NCBI GenBank assembly: GCA_029959195.1
Contig: CP114122.1
Span: 682,001 to 746,000, forward strand
Length of the DNA stretch: 64,000 nucleotides
Source: Dictyophora rubrovolvata
Lineage: Eukaryota > Basidiomycota > Agaricomycetes > Phallales > Phallaceae
Direction: 5' to 3'
The translations under genes and the position numbers were made by a program. This document shows positions 46,606 to 56,805 of this stretch, piece by piece. The notes below the pieces were generated by a model. That model did not search any database. It was not told the origin of the DNA and saw only the letters and a program-made list of their open reading frames with translations. Position 1 is the stretch's first letter. Each line of letters starts with the position of its first letter.

Positions 46606-48307
46606 TCATTCTCTGCCTTGCGTGACTAATCTTCCTATTTCCTTTCCAGCTCTGCGACCGAACACCGCACCGGCACTCAGTCCACTTCCTCCCGGGTAAT
46701 TACCCCAAAATATATCACCTACAATCTCTCCGGCAGCGAATAATCCATCGATGGTTTCATTTGACTCTTTGGACTTGACTCCTGCCGTATTGGGGTCGAT
46801 GGCCAACCCGCCGAATGTGAACGTTATGCCACACGTAATCTTCACAGCTACGAAGGGTGGCTCTTGAATTTTTATCGCCCAATTAGATTTGGGAATTAGT
46901 AACCTTTTAGAGGAAGATTGCGTGCCAATTTCATCTTTCACAGACGGATCGAACTTTTTTTGGGGGAACTCTTTGCTGAATGCTTCGACTGCCTCGTTGT
47001 ACTCATGGATCGTGTATACAAACACTCCTTTGTTTTGCAAACCCTGTCTTTCCAACGATTCGGCGAGCTCTTCTATCGAAGCTGCCTCGATAACTTCTGT
47101 TACATCAGGCCCATATTCTTCGATACGGAGTCTTTGTCGGCCTATGTTATCCCAGACTTGGAAAGCGAATCCCCCGGGCTGGTTCAAAGTGGCTCTTCCA
47201 TAAATCGCGTAAGTATAGTTCCTAAAATCCGCGCCCTCGTCAACGTATCGCCTTCCCAAGGCATTTATCATGAGGCCGAGGGGATAACTAGACTTGGTAT
47301 ATGCGTTTGTCAGGTCCCGAGAGCCACCGTCTCTTGGCGAATTGAAATCCCAGCAAGTTGAATGACAGCCAGCCCAATCGCCAACCATGTTCGGTCGAAG
47401 CTTATCAGGTAAATCAAGAACTAGTTTGAACCCGTCTCCTTTATTGTATGGCGTCCCTCGCACCTATGTCAAAGGTATCAACATCAGATGAAATGATGAT
47501 GACTATGGCTAATTTCAAAAAAAAAGTTCTTACGTGCGCATGTGCCCATTGAGGGCCTAAGTGTTCATTTCTCATTTTGGTATTTGCTTCGAAGCCGCCG
47601 CAGGCAAGCACGACAGCTCGACTCTTCAGCGTCATGAGCGATCCGTCGCTTTGCTTTATCCTAACACCCCTTATGCACTCGCCCCCGCCCTCGCCCTCGC
47701 CTTTGTCAACATTAAGTTCCAATACAGTCGTTTCCCATTTGAATTGAATACCCAAATCGGTAGCTTTCTTCATCAGGTCTTTGATCAGGCCTTTACCTCC
47801 ATCCGGCACTGTCAGAACTAGACCGCCCCAAAATTTTAGCTTTCCGCCGACATCATATGCTTGCCGATGAGTAGAGAGCATATATCTCACACCAACATCT
47901 TCAGCCAACCAGCCAATTACCTCTCTACTGTCCTCCACGAGAGTGTGGACAAGAGCGCTATTAGATTTCCCGTCTCCTAATCGCAGAATGTCTTCTTTGA
48001 ACTGGGCTTTCGTATAGGGTTCAATGTCAACACGAGCGAGTCTTTGCTCGTCTGTCTCTGTTCTTTTAATGATTGGGAGTAAATCCTGCAGTCCAGAGTG
48101 TGTCGTCCGGTAAGCTGCTGCCGTGAAAAACGTATTTCCGCCCCCCCAAGAAAGGGGACAGCTATCTATGAGCAATACTCGGGACGCTTCACACCCTGAT
48201 TCGGCTGCTGAGATGGCAGCACATAGGGCTGCGTTCCCTGTCCCAAGCACGATGCATTGATATTGAGCTTCGGGATTGAATACGTCTGATGGTGATGGTA
48301 GTGACAT
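46606..48307 (-). CDS. FAD-dependent oxidoreductase, fumarate-reductase/tricarballylate-dehydrogenase-like
   Basis: A flavoprotein of the FAD-binding-2 type. Two exons, 48307-47534 and 47463-46606, encode 543 residues. The N-terminal dinucleotide motif is CIVLGTGNAALCAAISAAESG. It is followed by SWGGGNTFFTAAAYR, which matches tricarballylate dehydrogenase (TcuA)-like proteins, and VVLACGGFEANTKMR. Later come YPLGLMINALGRRYVDEG and near the C-terminus FTFGGLAIDPNTAGV. GLFAAGEIVG and GNYPGGSGLSAGAVFGRRAG close the flavin site. The substrate is likely a carboxylic acid. No signal peptide is evident. Upstream of the ATG lies 0.7 kb of non-coding sequence shared with the divergent Ppo gene. Confidence 0.88.
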
Positions 48308-49012
48308 CGGGAGTCAAGTGTTCTCCAACAGTCGAGGTTATCATGTGATGGATAGATGAACGCCTTCACACTCCACTGACTGCTTTCTATATGCGACTTC
48401 TAGATTACATGCAGAGAAGTGAACACCACAGCGGGCTACAATAACGCTGCCAGAAACATTATAGTTTCCTACGTCTGAAGACGTCTGGCACAGTAGCTTG
48501 ACAACGGTATACGATACGTACGTCAGTCTACAAGCAGGGTTCATGTATTGTGTTCCTAAATTCTTTAGGCTCAGCCCGGCCTTGTCGGTAATGCCCGGTA
48601 CCGATGATAGCCTGAGCGCCTGCTGCCACGCTGGTATACTTATGTCCGGTGCCATAGAACCACCTCGCCAGATGTGAACACGAGCAAGACCTCATTCGAA
48701 TTCTATTTTAATATGATTTGGCTTATTAAAATACAAAATAAACAGATGGGATGAGAGGACATACACAGCTATTAGCGGTGTTTGACTCCTGCCGATGGCC
48801 TTTGGTGTGCCTTCCCTTCTAGCTTCAGGTTTACATAGTACTTCGTACTTGATTCGTTCCCCCGCTCATCATTCTTTCCCTTTCGGTCGTGAAGCGAACA
48901 TCCCTGGTTCTCTATTTAAAGGGGTGTCTGTTTAACTCTGTTTAGACATTCACCATCGCTTCCTACATACCACCAAGCTTCCTTTACCCGTTATTGGCTC
49001 CGACAAACTTTA
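48308..49012. promoter_or_regulatory. divergent intergenic region, FAD oxidoreductase / Ppo oxygenase
   Basis: About 0.7 kb between two divergently transcribed oxidoreductase genes, so it holds both promoters. It contains TCTATTTAAAGG near 48910, a possible TATA-like box about 100 bp ahead of the Ppo start. A 104-codon minus-strand frame (48341-48655) shows no family resemblance. Confidence 0.4.
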
Positions 49013-52000
49013 ATGTCCTCAGAGTATATGTTCATATACTTTTTAATCACACGGAACTAATTTCCCAACCTCTAGTAATCCCTCTAGTACTTCCTGGATG
49101 CTATCCGCCTCAGACCTGCGTGCTCGCTTTCTAGGAGTTGATAAAAACAGGCCATTAGCTGACTTAGATGCTAATAACAACAATTCAGTTCTCGCCTTAA
49201 TCGAATCCCAGATAAAACGTGGTAGTCCAGTCACGTTTGGGACATTTGTAAGGACTTTCGTTGCTCCATAGCTGTCAAAGTCTGCGGCCTAAATACTTGT
49301 AGAGTGCTATTTGGGATGCGTTGAAAAACTCAAACACTATCGGGATTGATGACCGAAAGATGCTGGTGATTACACTTTTCTGTATGCTCTCCGCACTTCT
49401 TTTGAACGATGATCCAAGCTGGAAGACGTCCTCGTCTTCATGGCCCGACTTCCACCTAACACTCAACTAGGAGCACAAGTTGAACACTTTATGATAGATT
49501 TTCGTAAGTCAAACGTTCTCACATACCATACTGTCGATCCTGTTTTTACGCACAATTATTAGTATACAAAGATCTGCATCATCCTCCAGCTACTTTCCTT
49601 GCACCACTTCCTCCATTAAGTGAAATGTCTGCCAAGTTAGTTTCCCCCCGACCGCAAGGCTTCGCTTGGCGAGAACCCGATGGTAGCAACAATAATCTAT
49701 TAATTCCCCAGCTGGGAGCTGCACACACAGCATACGCTCGTTCAGTTACAGCCACTCGACCAATGTTTCGACAAAGTCTTCCAGATCCGGCCGTTGTTTT
49801 CGATACTTTACTCAAGCGTACGAAAAAAGTTGACCATCCAACCGGCCTATCTTCTTGTTTCTTTGCATTTGCCAACCTCATCATTCATACGTTGTTCAAC
49901 ACGAACAGGCGTGATCCGAGCATCAATGATACCTCTGGCTATCTAGATCTTAGTCCCTTATATGGTGTTGATATGGCCGAACAACAGACAATTCGACAAT
50001 TTGACGGAACCGGTCGCATTTTCGAAGATACATTTGCCGATATAAGAATGCTGGGTATGCCACCGCCTGTAGCGGCGCTTCTTTTGGTGTTCAATCGCAA
50101 TCACAACGTCAGTGGATTTACATTTCCATAGTTTCCTCCCACCTGACTTCATTTTTTAGTTCGTTGCGGAACGTATTCTACATATAAACGAATTTGGAAC
50201 ATATTCGTCTGATCCGCTACCTTCTGACCCTAAAAAGCTTAGAGATCAGGATGACGAGATATTCAACAGAGCCAGATCGGTCAATGCGTAAGCCAAGCCT
50301 CCTTTTCAGTCTGATTAATTGATTATCATGCGGCAATAGAGGAGCTTTCATGCAGGTAAGCAACGGGATGTATCCGCTTCTTTTTTTAAAAAAATTCATA
50401 ATAAATAGGTGATCATGCATGATTATGTCGGTAACATCCTGTATATGATGCCGGATTTGAATCCGTGGCACTTGGAGGCGCTCGAAGTATGTCAACCTCA
50501 ATACGTGTCTTGGAAACAAGAACCTAAGATGTTGTTATAGGAAATCAGAGATTCAAGCCATGCGATTTTACCTCGAGGCGAAGGAAATGCTTGTTCGGTT
50601 GAATTCAATCTTCTCTATAGGGTAGGCGATCTAATGTCTTTTCGAATTTTCGTTCCTTCTGATATGTATTGCTAGTGGCATGCAACTACCTCTGAAAGCG
50701 AAGAAAAATGGCTCGAAGAGTCGTGGAAGCGTCTTTTCCCGAATAAGGGATATGATGAGGTATTTTCCGTTTGGTTGTCTTTAAAGCTCAGTTCGCTTGA
50801 AATAATTTTTGTTTCAGATTACCCCAGAAGAGTTCGGTCGTGCTGTTGGGACGGAATTGCTCAGTCAAGGTAGAGATCCCCGAAAATGGGTCTTTGGAGG
50901 GTAGGTTTCCTCTTTTATGATGACATACTTGAATTAAAAGAAGGCGGTAGATTAAAACGCGATCCTGTAACCAACCGTTTCTCGGATAAGGACGTGGCCC
51001 AGGTACTTCAGGATGCCACAGACGATTTGGCGCAAGGCTTTAGGGCTCGAGGCGTTCCTGCAGTTTTCAAGGTCATTGAGATAATGGGAATTAAGCAATC
51101 TCGTGCTTGGAATGTTTGTTCGTTGAACGAATTCCGAAAGTTCTTGGGGCTAAAACGTATGTCACCTCCCATGAACAATAACCATTTCACACACTAATGC
51201 CATATTCTCAGCTTATTCAAGCTTCCGTGAATGGAATCCTGACGTAGAGATCAGTGTAAGTGTCATAATTTTGAAACCCTGCTTACTGGCAAATACTCAA
51301 GTTAATAATAGGCCGCGGCTGAGAAATTGTATCATGATATCGACAATCTTGAGCTTTTCGTAAGTTTATCGATTCGAGATTTAATGGAAATTCTCTGAGA
51401 TCGCGCTCTAGGTGGGTATGCAAGCGGAAGAAGTGAGACCTTCGAGGCCAGGCTCCGGCTTATGTTCTGGATACACAATGTCCCGGTCTATTCTGGCTGA
51501 TGCTATCGCTCTCATTCGCGGAGACAGATTTTTGACCACGGACTTTTCTCGTAGGTGTCTATAAATACTCGAAACGAATTTGAATGAACACCACTTTTTA
51601 GCTCAAAATTTGACCACATGGGGATACCAAGACGTTCAATCAACTCCCGATAATGGTTCACTTGGAGGAATGCTCACCAAACTCCTGTTTCGTGCCTTCC
51701 CGAATGATTATAGACCCGGCTCGATATACGCACATTTTCCATTCAATGTTCCTAATCGTATGCGTCAGTATATGGAGAAGGAACCACGAATGGTTAAAGA
51801 ATATAACTGGAATAAACCGCAATCAGTATCGCCCATTATTCCTGTAGCAGGAATCACGACTATACAAGATATCCTCGGCAGTTCTGCCGGATACTCTTCC
51901 CCGTACGAGTCTAACATGGCTAGGTTGACGAACGGTTATGGATTCTTCTTTGGAGGCGCGGATAGTTCTAAGAATTTGAAGATGAGAGATTTGGTCAGGC

Positions 52001-53731
52001 CTTTACAAGATTATCGAATTGCAATATATCACTGACTTGACGCGCCAGATAAGAGATATTCTATTTACTCCTACTGCGAACGCTAGCCATGGGGAGTACT
52101 TTTACCAGGAAACCCTGGAGTTTTTGGCGAACAAATCATATTCGACTGGACTTGTAACCAGAACCGTTGATATAGTTCGAGAGGTTATCAATTGTGTATC
52201 AGTTCATTGGGCAGCTGCTCATGTCGTAAGCTCATATTTCACTTGTGTCGTTCGATTTTTGACTTGACTTGACATTCAAAGGTGAACCTATCTCTGAGAA
52301 CACCAGACAACCCTAATGGCAAATACAGTGTGTATGATTTACATTACTATTTGGCTGTTGTTTTTTCGTGCGTATATTTGGTATTAATCATGAGGTTGTT
52401 TATCCTGAGCACGAAACAGATACGTTTACCTCAACAACAAGCCTGCTAATGCCTGGTCTTTGGAACAGACTTCAAGAAAGGTTGCCAAAGAGCTTCTGGC
52501 GGAGATATCATCCTTGTCTGGAGAAGTCGAGAAAGTTGTGCGTATCCATTTAGACGTCGAATCTTTCGTTCATAACTCTGGTACTAGGTGGGGACATTAC
52601 ACAAAACTATGGATAAATTGACTAAACGTTTCAAACCACATGATCATGATGTGGAACAAACAAAAAGCGCTTTCAATGAGTTGAAACGGATGTTCAAGAG
52701 TACTCCTGAGGAGTTGAGCTATAATATCTTTGGTATCCTGGTTAACTGCGTTGCCAACTGGTCTCATTGTAAGACTTCCGGAGCTTCTTCATGCTTTCAT
52801 TGGCGATACTAAGAAGGCCGGCTAGCTATGGTCCATGTCGTCGACTTTTATCTCGACCCAAGCAGAAAGAAAGAAAGGGATGTCATTTCTAACTTGGCTA
52901 GCAGCTCAAGATTCAGTGACCTGGAAGAGGCGCAATTTAGAGGATATGTACGCGAAGCGTTGCGTAAGTGTCTCAATATTTAACTGATTGCGATAGGCTT
53001 ATCTTTTGTCTAGGTCTTGACCCTGCGGTAAATATCTTTGACTAACCTTCCTACTTACAGATCTGAAAATGTTTTTTTCTTGTAAAGGTCTCGGGAGTAC
53101 TTCGCGAAGCACGTACAGTAACAACCACTCAAGGGTTGCAACTCGCTGCAGGCGACCGTGTTTATTTGAACTTGGCTGGTGCCTACAAAGATGTAAGTAA
53201 CGTGTTTTGCAACCGTTGAAGGTATTTTATACTGAACATTGCTTGTTATCTACCCAGGACAGCGCATTCGCAGAGCCCAACAGTGTAGACCCTCAAAGGA
53301 TGCTGTCTGACAAGGTCTTAAGCCTATCTGTTCCCGGAGCTCATTCGTAAGTGCGGTCTCCATTTATGGCGTGTGAAATTCATGGATCTGTAACTGCTTG
53401 TTTAGCTCGTTAAACGAAGAGTTCTCTGAGAAGACAATGGCCCAAACTCTTCGAGCCATTTTCCGTAAGTCGAATTTAAGACGAGGGCCGGGAGTATCGG
53501 GCAAATTATCAAGGTACAGTTCAGAACTTATTTGATCTCTTACAGTTTCTAAATTTGCATCATAGATTCACTGAAGAGACGTTTGGTACGCGGCAAACAT
53601 TGTACTCGGACGTAAAAGGCCAGGTTACTATGTGGCCTCAGACGATGATACTCCAGGCAAGTTTTATTATCACCATATCTAGAACAATGTCTAATCAGCC
53701 AACACTTTAGTATGACATTCCGCAGATATAA
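49013..53731 (+). CDS. Ppo-type fatty-acid dioxygenase with degenerate P450 domain and apparent frameshift
   Basis: Psi-producing oxygenases convert linoleic or oleic acid to hydroperoxides and diols that control sporulation. I trace 26 exons from 49013-49023 to 53711-53731, about 1,115 residues. The heme dioxygenase half is complete: IPQLGAA, the distal His in LIIHTLFNTNRRD, SGYLDLSPLYG, FNRNHNFVAERI, and YRWH with catalytic Tyr and proximal His at about 50617-50684. The C-terminal P450-like half (YVREALRLDPAV, LRRGPGVSGKLSRF) reads PGAHSSLNEEF where families have H-x-C-x-G, so the heme thiolate cysteine is absent. Exon 16 (51602-52225) holds one base too many: the frame changes near 52010 between LQDYR and YITDLTRQIRD, with no usable intron. 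It is either a recent pseudogene or a sequence error. Exons 7 and 21 are 16 and 14 nt. The last intron has a GC donor. Confidence 0.85.
53657..53710 (+). other. candidate GC-AG intron
   Basis: The last Ppo intron has donor CCAG|GCAAGT and acceptor CTTTAG, giving the ending LQYDIPQI. Without splicing the frame would run on to a different short tail, so the exact end is not certain. Confidence 0.5.
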
Positions 53732-54016
53732 ACACCATATCGATATGCACTCCTCTTCTGAGTTATTGACTGCAGACACCAGAAAAATGCTTATAGTTCC
53801 TTATGATATAATGCGCTAGCTACCTAGTGTAAAATACTTCTTTTGTAGAAAATCACTACTCTTCAGAATTTGTAGAATCAGCTGGAATAGTAGGGAGTTT
53901 CATTTGTTTTGATGTGAAGCCCGTACGACCCGGAACACCGCAAAGTTCACCACAGAGATGAAGCATGATATACTCAGACGTACTTATAAGAAAATGTTAC
54001 GTTAGATGTCTCGAAT

Positions 54017-54559
54017 ATGGATACCGTTGACGCGACGGAGTTCAAAACTATTCTCAATGGCACCGTCAGACCCTCGAGACCCGAGCCTGGAGTTTCCGCT
54101 TTCTCTGCCAAAGTCATGGACAAAAGACACGGGTATGTATCAGAGAATATGTTTCTGGTTGGTTCTCATTTGAAGCTTTGCAGAGGGACTGTCTGCTCTG
54201 TCAATGCTGCTGTCTGGGGCTGTAATGCTCACCAAGAATAGGTGCGTGCCAGTTTTTGCGTGCCCGCGCGTATCGTCCTTGACATTAGTTTTTGAAATAA
54301 GGTATCTTGCATGGGTTGCTCTGTTATTTGCTATTTCGGGGTATATGAATACCCGTCCTTTGCGAACGAAAGACGGAGGTCAAGGTTTGTCTGGTATCGC
54401 GTGAGTAATCAGTATGCTAGTGCTTTCCGTAATTCTTATAGTCTTTCTCTTTTCAGTTTTGCGTTGGCCGCTATGTTTTCAGTTTACCTTCCTTATATTT
54501 TCCTTCCCGTCCTCCCAGCCACTACTCCGGTAACCCAGGTCAATTTACCGGTCAATTAA
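54017..54559 (+). CDS. Asterix-like ER membrane protein (PAT complex)
   Basis: Asterix (human WDR83OS) is a small ER membrane subunit of the PAT chaperone complex, which protects polar transmembrane helices. Four exons join in frame: 54017-54136, 54186-54241, 54302-54400 and 54457-54559, giving 125 residues. The N-terminus is soluble (VRPSRPEPGVSAFSAKVMDK). Three hydrophobic segments follow: GLSALSMLLSGAVML, YLAWVALLFAISGYM and FALAAMFSVYLPYIFLPV. The NTRPLRTKDG loop sits between segments two and three, like NSRSSEDTK in human Asterix. The ending is PATTPVTQVNLPVN. The length and layout match, but identity to the human protein is low. The first intron (donor TAT|GTATCA, acceptor GCAGAG) is chosen to keep this frame. 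Other choices give a different C-terminus. It is convergent with THR4, 94 bp apart. Confidence 0.6.
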
Positions 54560-54653
54560 TCTATTTGGACGTTCCGAGTATTTGTATATTTTTTTATATT
54601 CAAAATGCAAGTGCAGATTTCTAGGATAAGATGATAATATGATGGCAAGACTA

Positions 54654-56459
54654 TTACACGCTAACACTAATTTCTTTGACTTTCTTTCCTGACTCTCGGT
54701 TATTGATGATATCCTTGACGGCGTCGACGGACTTCTCCGCATCAATGACTCGACGTTCTTTCTTCAATAACCCTTTAAACTCTTCCGGAAGAACATCTCT
54801 ATCGAAATTGAATCCTTGAATGTTACATAAGGCTCGAGTAACAGCTTCCGAGAATTTGGCAGGGTGTGCGGTCGACAGGACAACTTGCACGACTTCTTTC
54901 GATTTGTGTGCGGCGACGGTTTTCGCCCCCGCGAGCCCAACAGCCGTATGCGGATCTGCAATATACTTGAATTGAGCATATGTTTCGCTGATGCAAGACA
55001 AAGTCTGTAACTCGTTTGTTAGCAAGTTAATGCGGTTGTAGCTATCTCATCCAGTACCTGTTCATCTGATATTCGTTCAGCGAGAAAATCTCTCCTCGCA
55101 GCTTCCAAAACTGCTAAAGGCACTACAACGCGTCCATTCTCCTTCACTTTTGCCATCCAGCCAGCGACTGCTTCGCAAGCTTTTTGACGGTCATTGCTTG
55201 CGTCCTCATTCGCCAAATACCATAGTAGCCTCTCAAAGTTACTGGAAACCAAAATATCCATAGCCGGACTCAAGGTTTCTTTGACGCCACTTCCTTGTTT
55301 ACCGTCAGAAGCTCCTTGAATGGACGGTGTAATCACATCTGGGAGATCCGAATCGACCTTCTCATATCTCCCGCTTTTCCAAAACCTTGCCAATATGTCA
55401 TTTTCATTCGTTGCGACAACAAGTTTTTCCATTGGTAGTCCCATCCTTTTCGCGTAATATCCTGCTAGAATATCACCGAAATTACCTGTTGGGACAACGA
55501 ATTGTATGCTGGGTTCCGCGGTAATTCGTGAAACATGGAAATACGCCAAAAAGTAATATACTGTTTGAGCAAGAATACGAGCCCAGTTGATGGAATTAAT
55601 CGCCCCGAGACGGTGTTCAGCATTGAAAGACGAATCAGAAAAGAGAGACTTGACCATATCCTACGATAGACAGTAAGGAATACATATAAAGTGGGATCTT
55701 AAATCATTCAAACCTGGCAATCGTCGAATGTGCCTCGCACAGCAACGTTATGAACGTTGGCGTCTGTGATTGTAGTCATTTGAGCCTCCTGAATGGGCGA
55801 AACACGTCCTTTTGGATGAAGGATATAAATTGAAATATCCTGTTTATTGCGAAGCCCATAGATTGCAGCACTATCAAGAATTCAGTTCACCCAGTTAGAG
55901 AAAGTAACCAATAAGGGATATATATACCTGCCAGTATCTCCACTGGTCGCTCCGAGAACTGTCAACCGTTCTCGAGCTTCGCTAGGCTTTTTCTTCATAT
56001 TCCTTCGTTTCAAGAAGAATTCGAAAAGATTGCCAAGCAACTGGAGTGCGACGTCCTTGAAGGCATAAGTCGGTCCGTGCCAAAGCTCTAAAACGAAACT
56101 ACCGCTCTCCAATTGTACGATCGGTGTTACATCTTTACTCCTAAACGTCTTGTAGGATTTTTCCACCAATTCGGTCAACTCTTCTTTGGAGATTTCTGAC
56201 GGAGATATGTAAAGCGAGAGAACAGCTATTGATAATTCCTGGAAACTGTATCTTGACCATTTTTCTTTCCAATCGCCTGGTAGCGAAGGGATGTATGATG
56301 GAATAAATAATCCACCATCTGGTGCCAATCCAGTTAAAACAGTCTAGACCAGAATCTTGTTAAGTCGAAGTAGATTACTGCATACATTTGGAGCGTAGAC
56401 TAACTTACGTCTTCAAAAGATAGCTCATCACTACCTCCACGCGTGGAAAAATATTTCAT
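54654..56459 (-). CDS. THR4: threonine synthase
   Basis: The PLP enzyme converts O-phosphohomoserine to threonine, the last step of threonine biosynthesis, in the cytosol. Five exons join in frame: 56459-56409, 56343-55928, 55870-55714, 55660-55058 and 55010-54654, giving 527 residues. The N-terminus MKYFSTRGG is the canonical start of fungal Thr4. GLAPDGGLFIP and ELWHGPTYAFKDVALQLLGN follow, with the PLP-binding Lys in AFKD. Then LGATSGDTGSAAIYGL and QFVVPTGNFGDILAGYYAKRMG (PLP phosphate contacts), and ATNENDILARF. Near the end is VLSTAHPAKFSEAV. All are diagnostic. The gene is downstream of SCC3 on the same strand (346 bp apart). Amino-acid starvation control is likely in fungi. No clear Gcn4-type TGACTC element was noted close to the ATG. 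Confidence 0.96.
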
Positions 56460-56805
56460 GTGAAGCTACAGAAACTTTGAAACCATTGAGAGTCGTTAAA
56501 CGATGTTCGACATACAGGAAAATGGCGGGGGTGTACCAAGAAGAAACACTCGAGTCACTGAACTTGGCGGTGTGACGTTGAACTTGAATTAGTATACGGT
56601 CGGTTAACTTCACGTAATTCTTATTCTCTGCTTACATGAAGCGATAATGTTGTAGATTACAATACGTTTTACACGCTAATAACGGACAAGTATTCTAGTA
56701 GAACAAATTGAGAAACCGATAGCAACATGACAAAATTAAGGATAAGTAAAGACACCTCCCAGGAAATGATGAGGAAAGAAAAGGAAAAATGGGTATCATA
56801 AGTAC

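Noticed and set aside
48341-48655. 104-codon minus-strand frame upstream of the FAD oxidoreductase
   Set aside because: It has no recognisable domain, lies where two promoters are expected, and its codon use looks non-coding.
49043-49234. Minus-strand 63-codon frame at the Ppo start
   Set aside because: It is antisense to the second exon of the Ppo gene, whose own frame carries the family signal.
53461-53513. GTAAGT donor inside the Ppo exon at 53465
   Set aside because: Splicing there would remove KSNLRRGPGVSGKL, which matches the conserved segment of the family, so the exon is read through.
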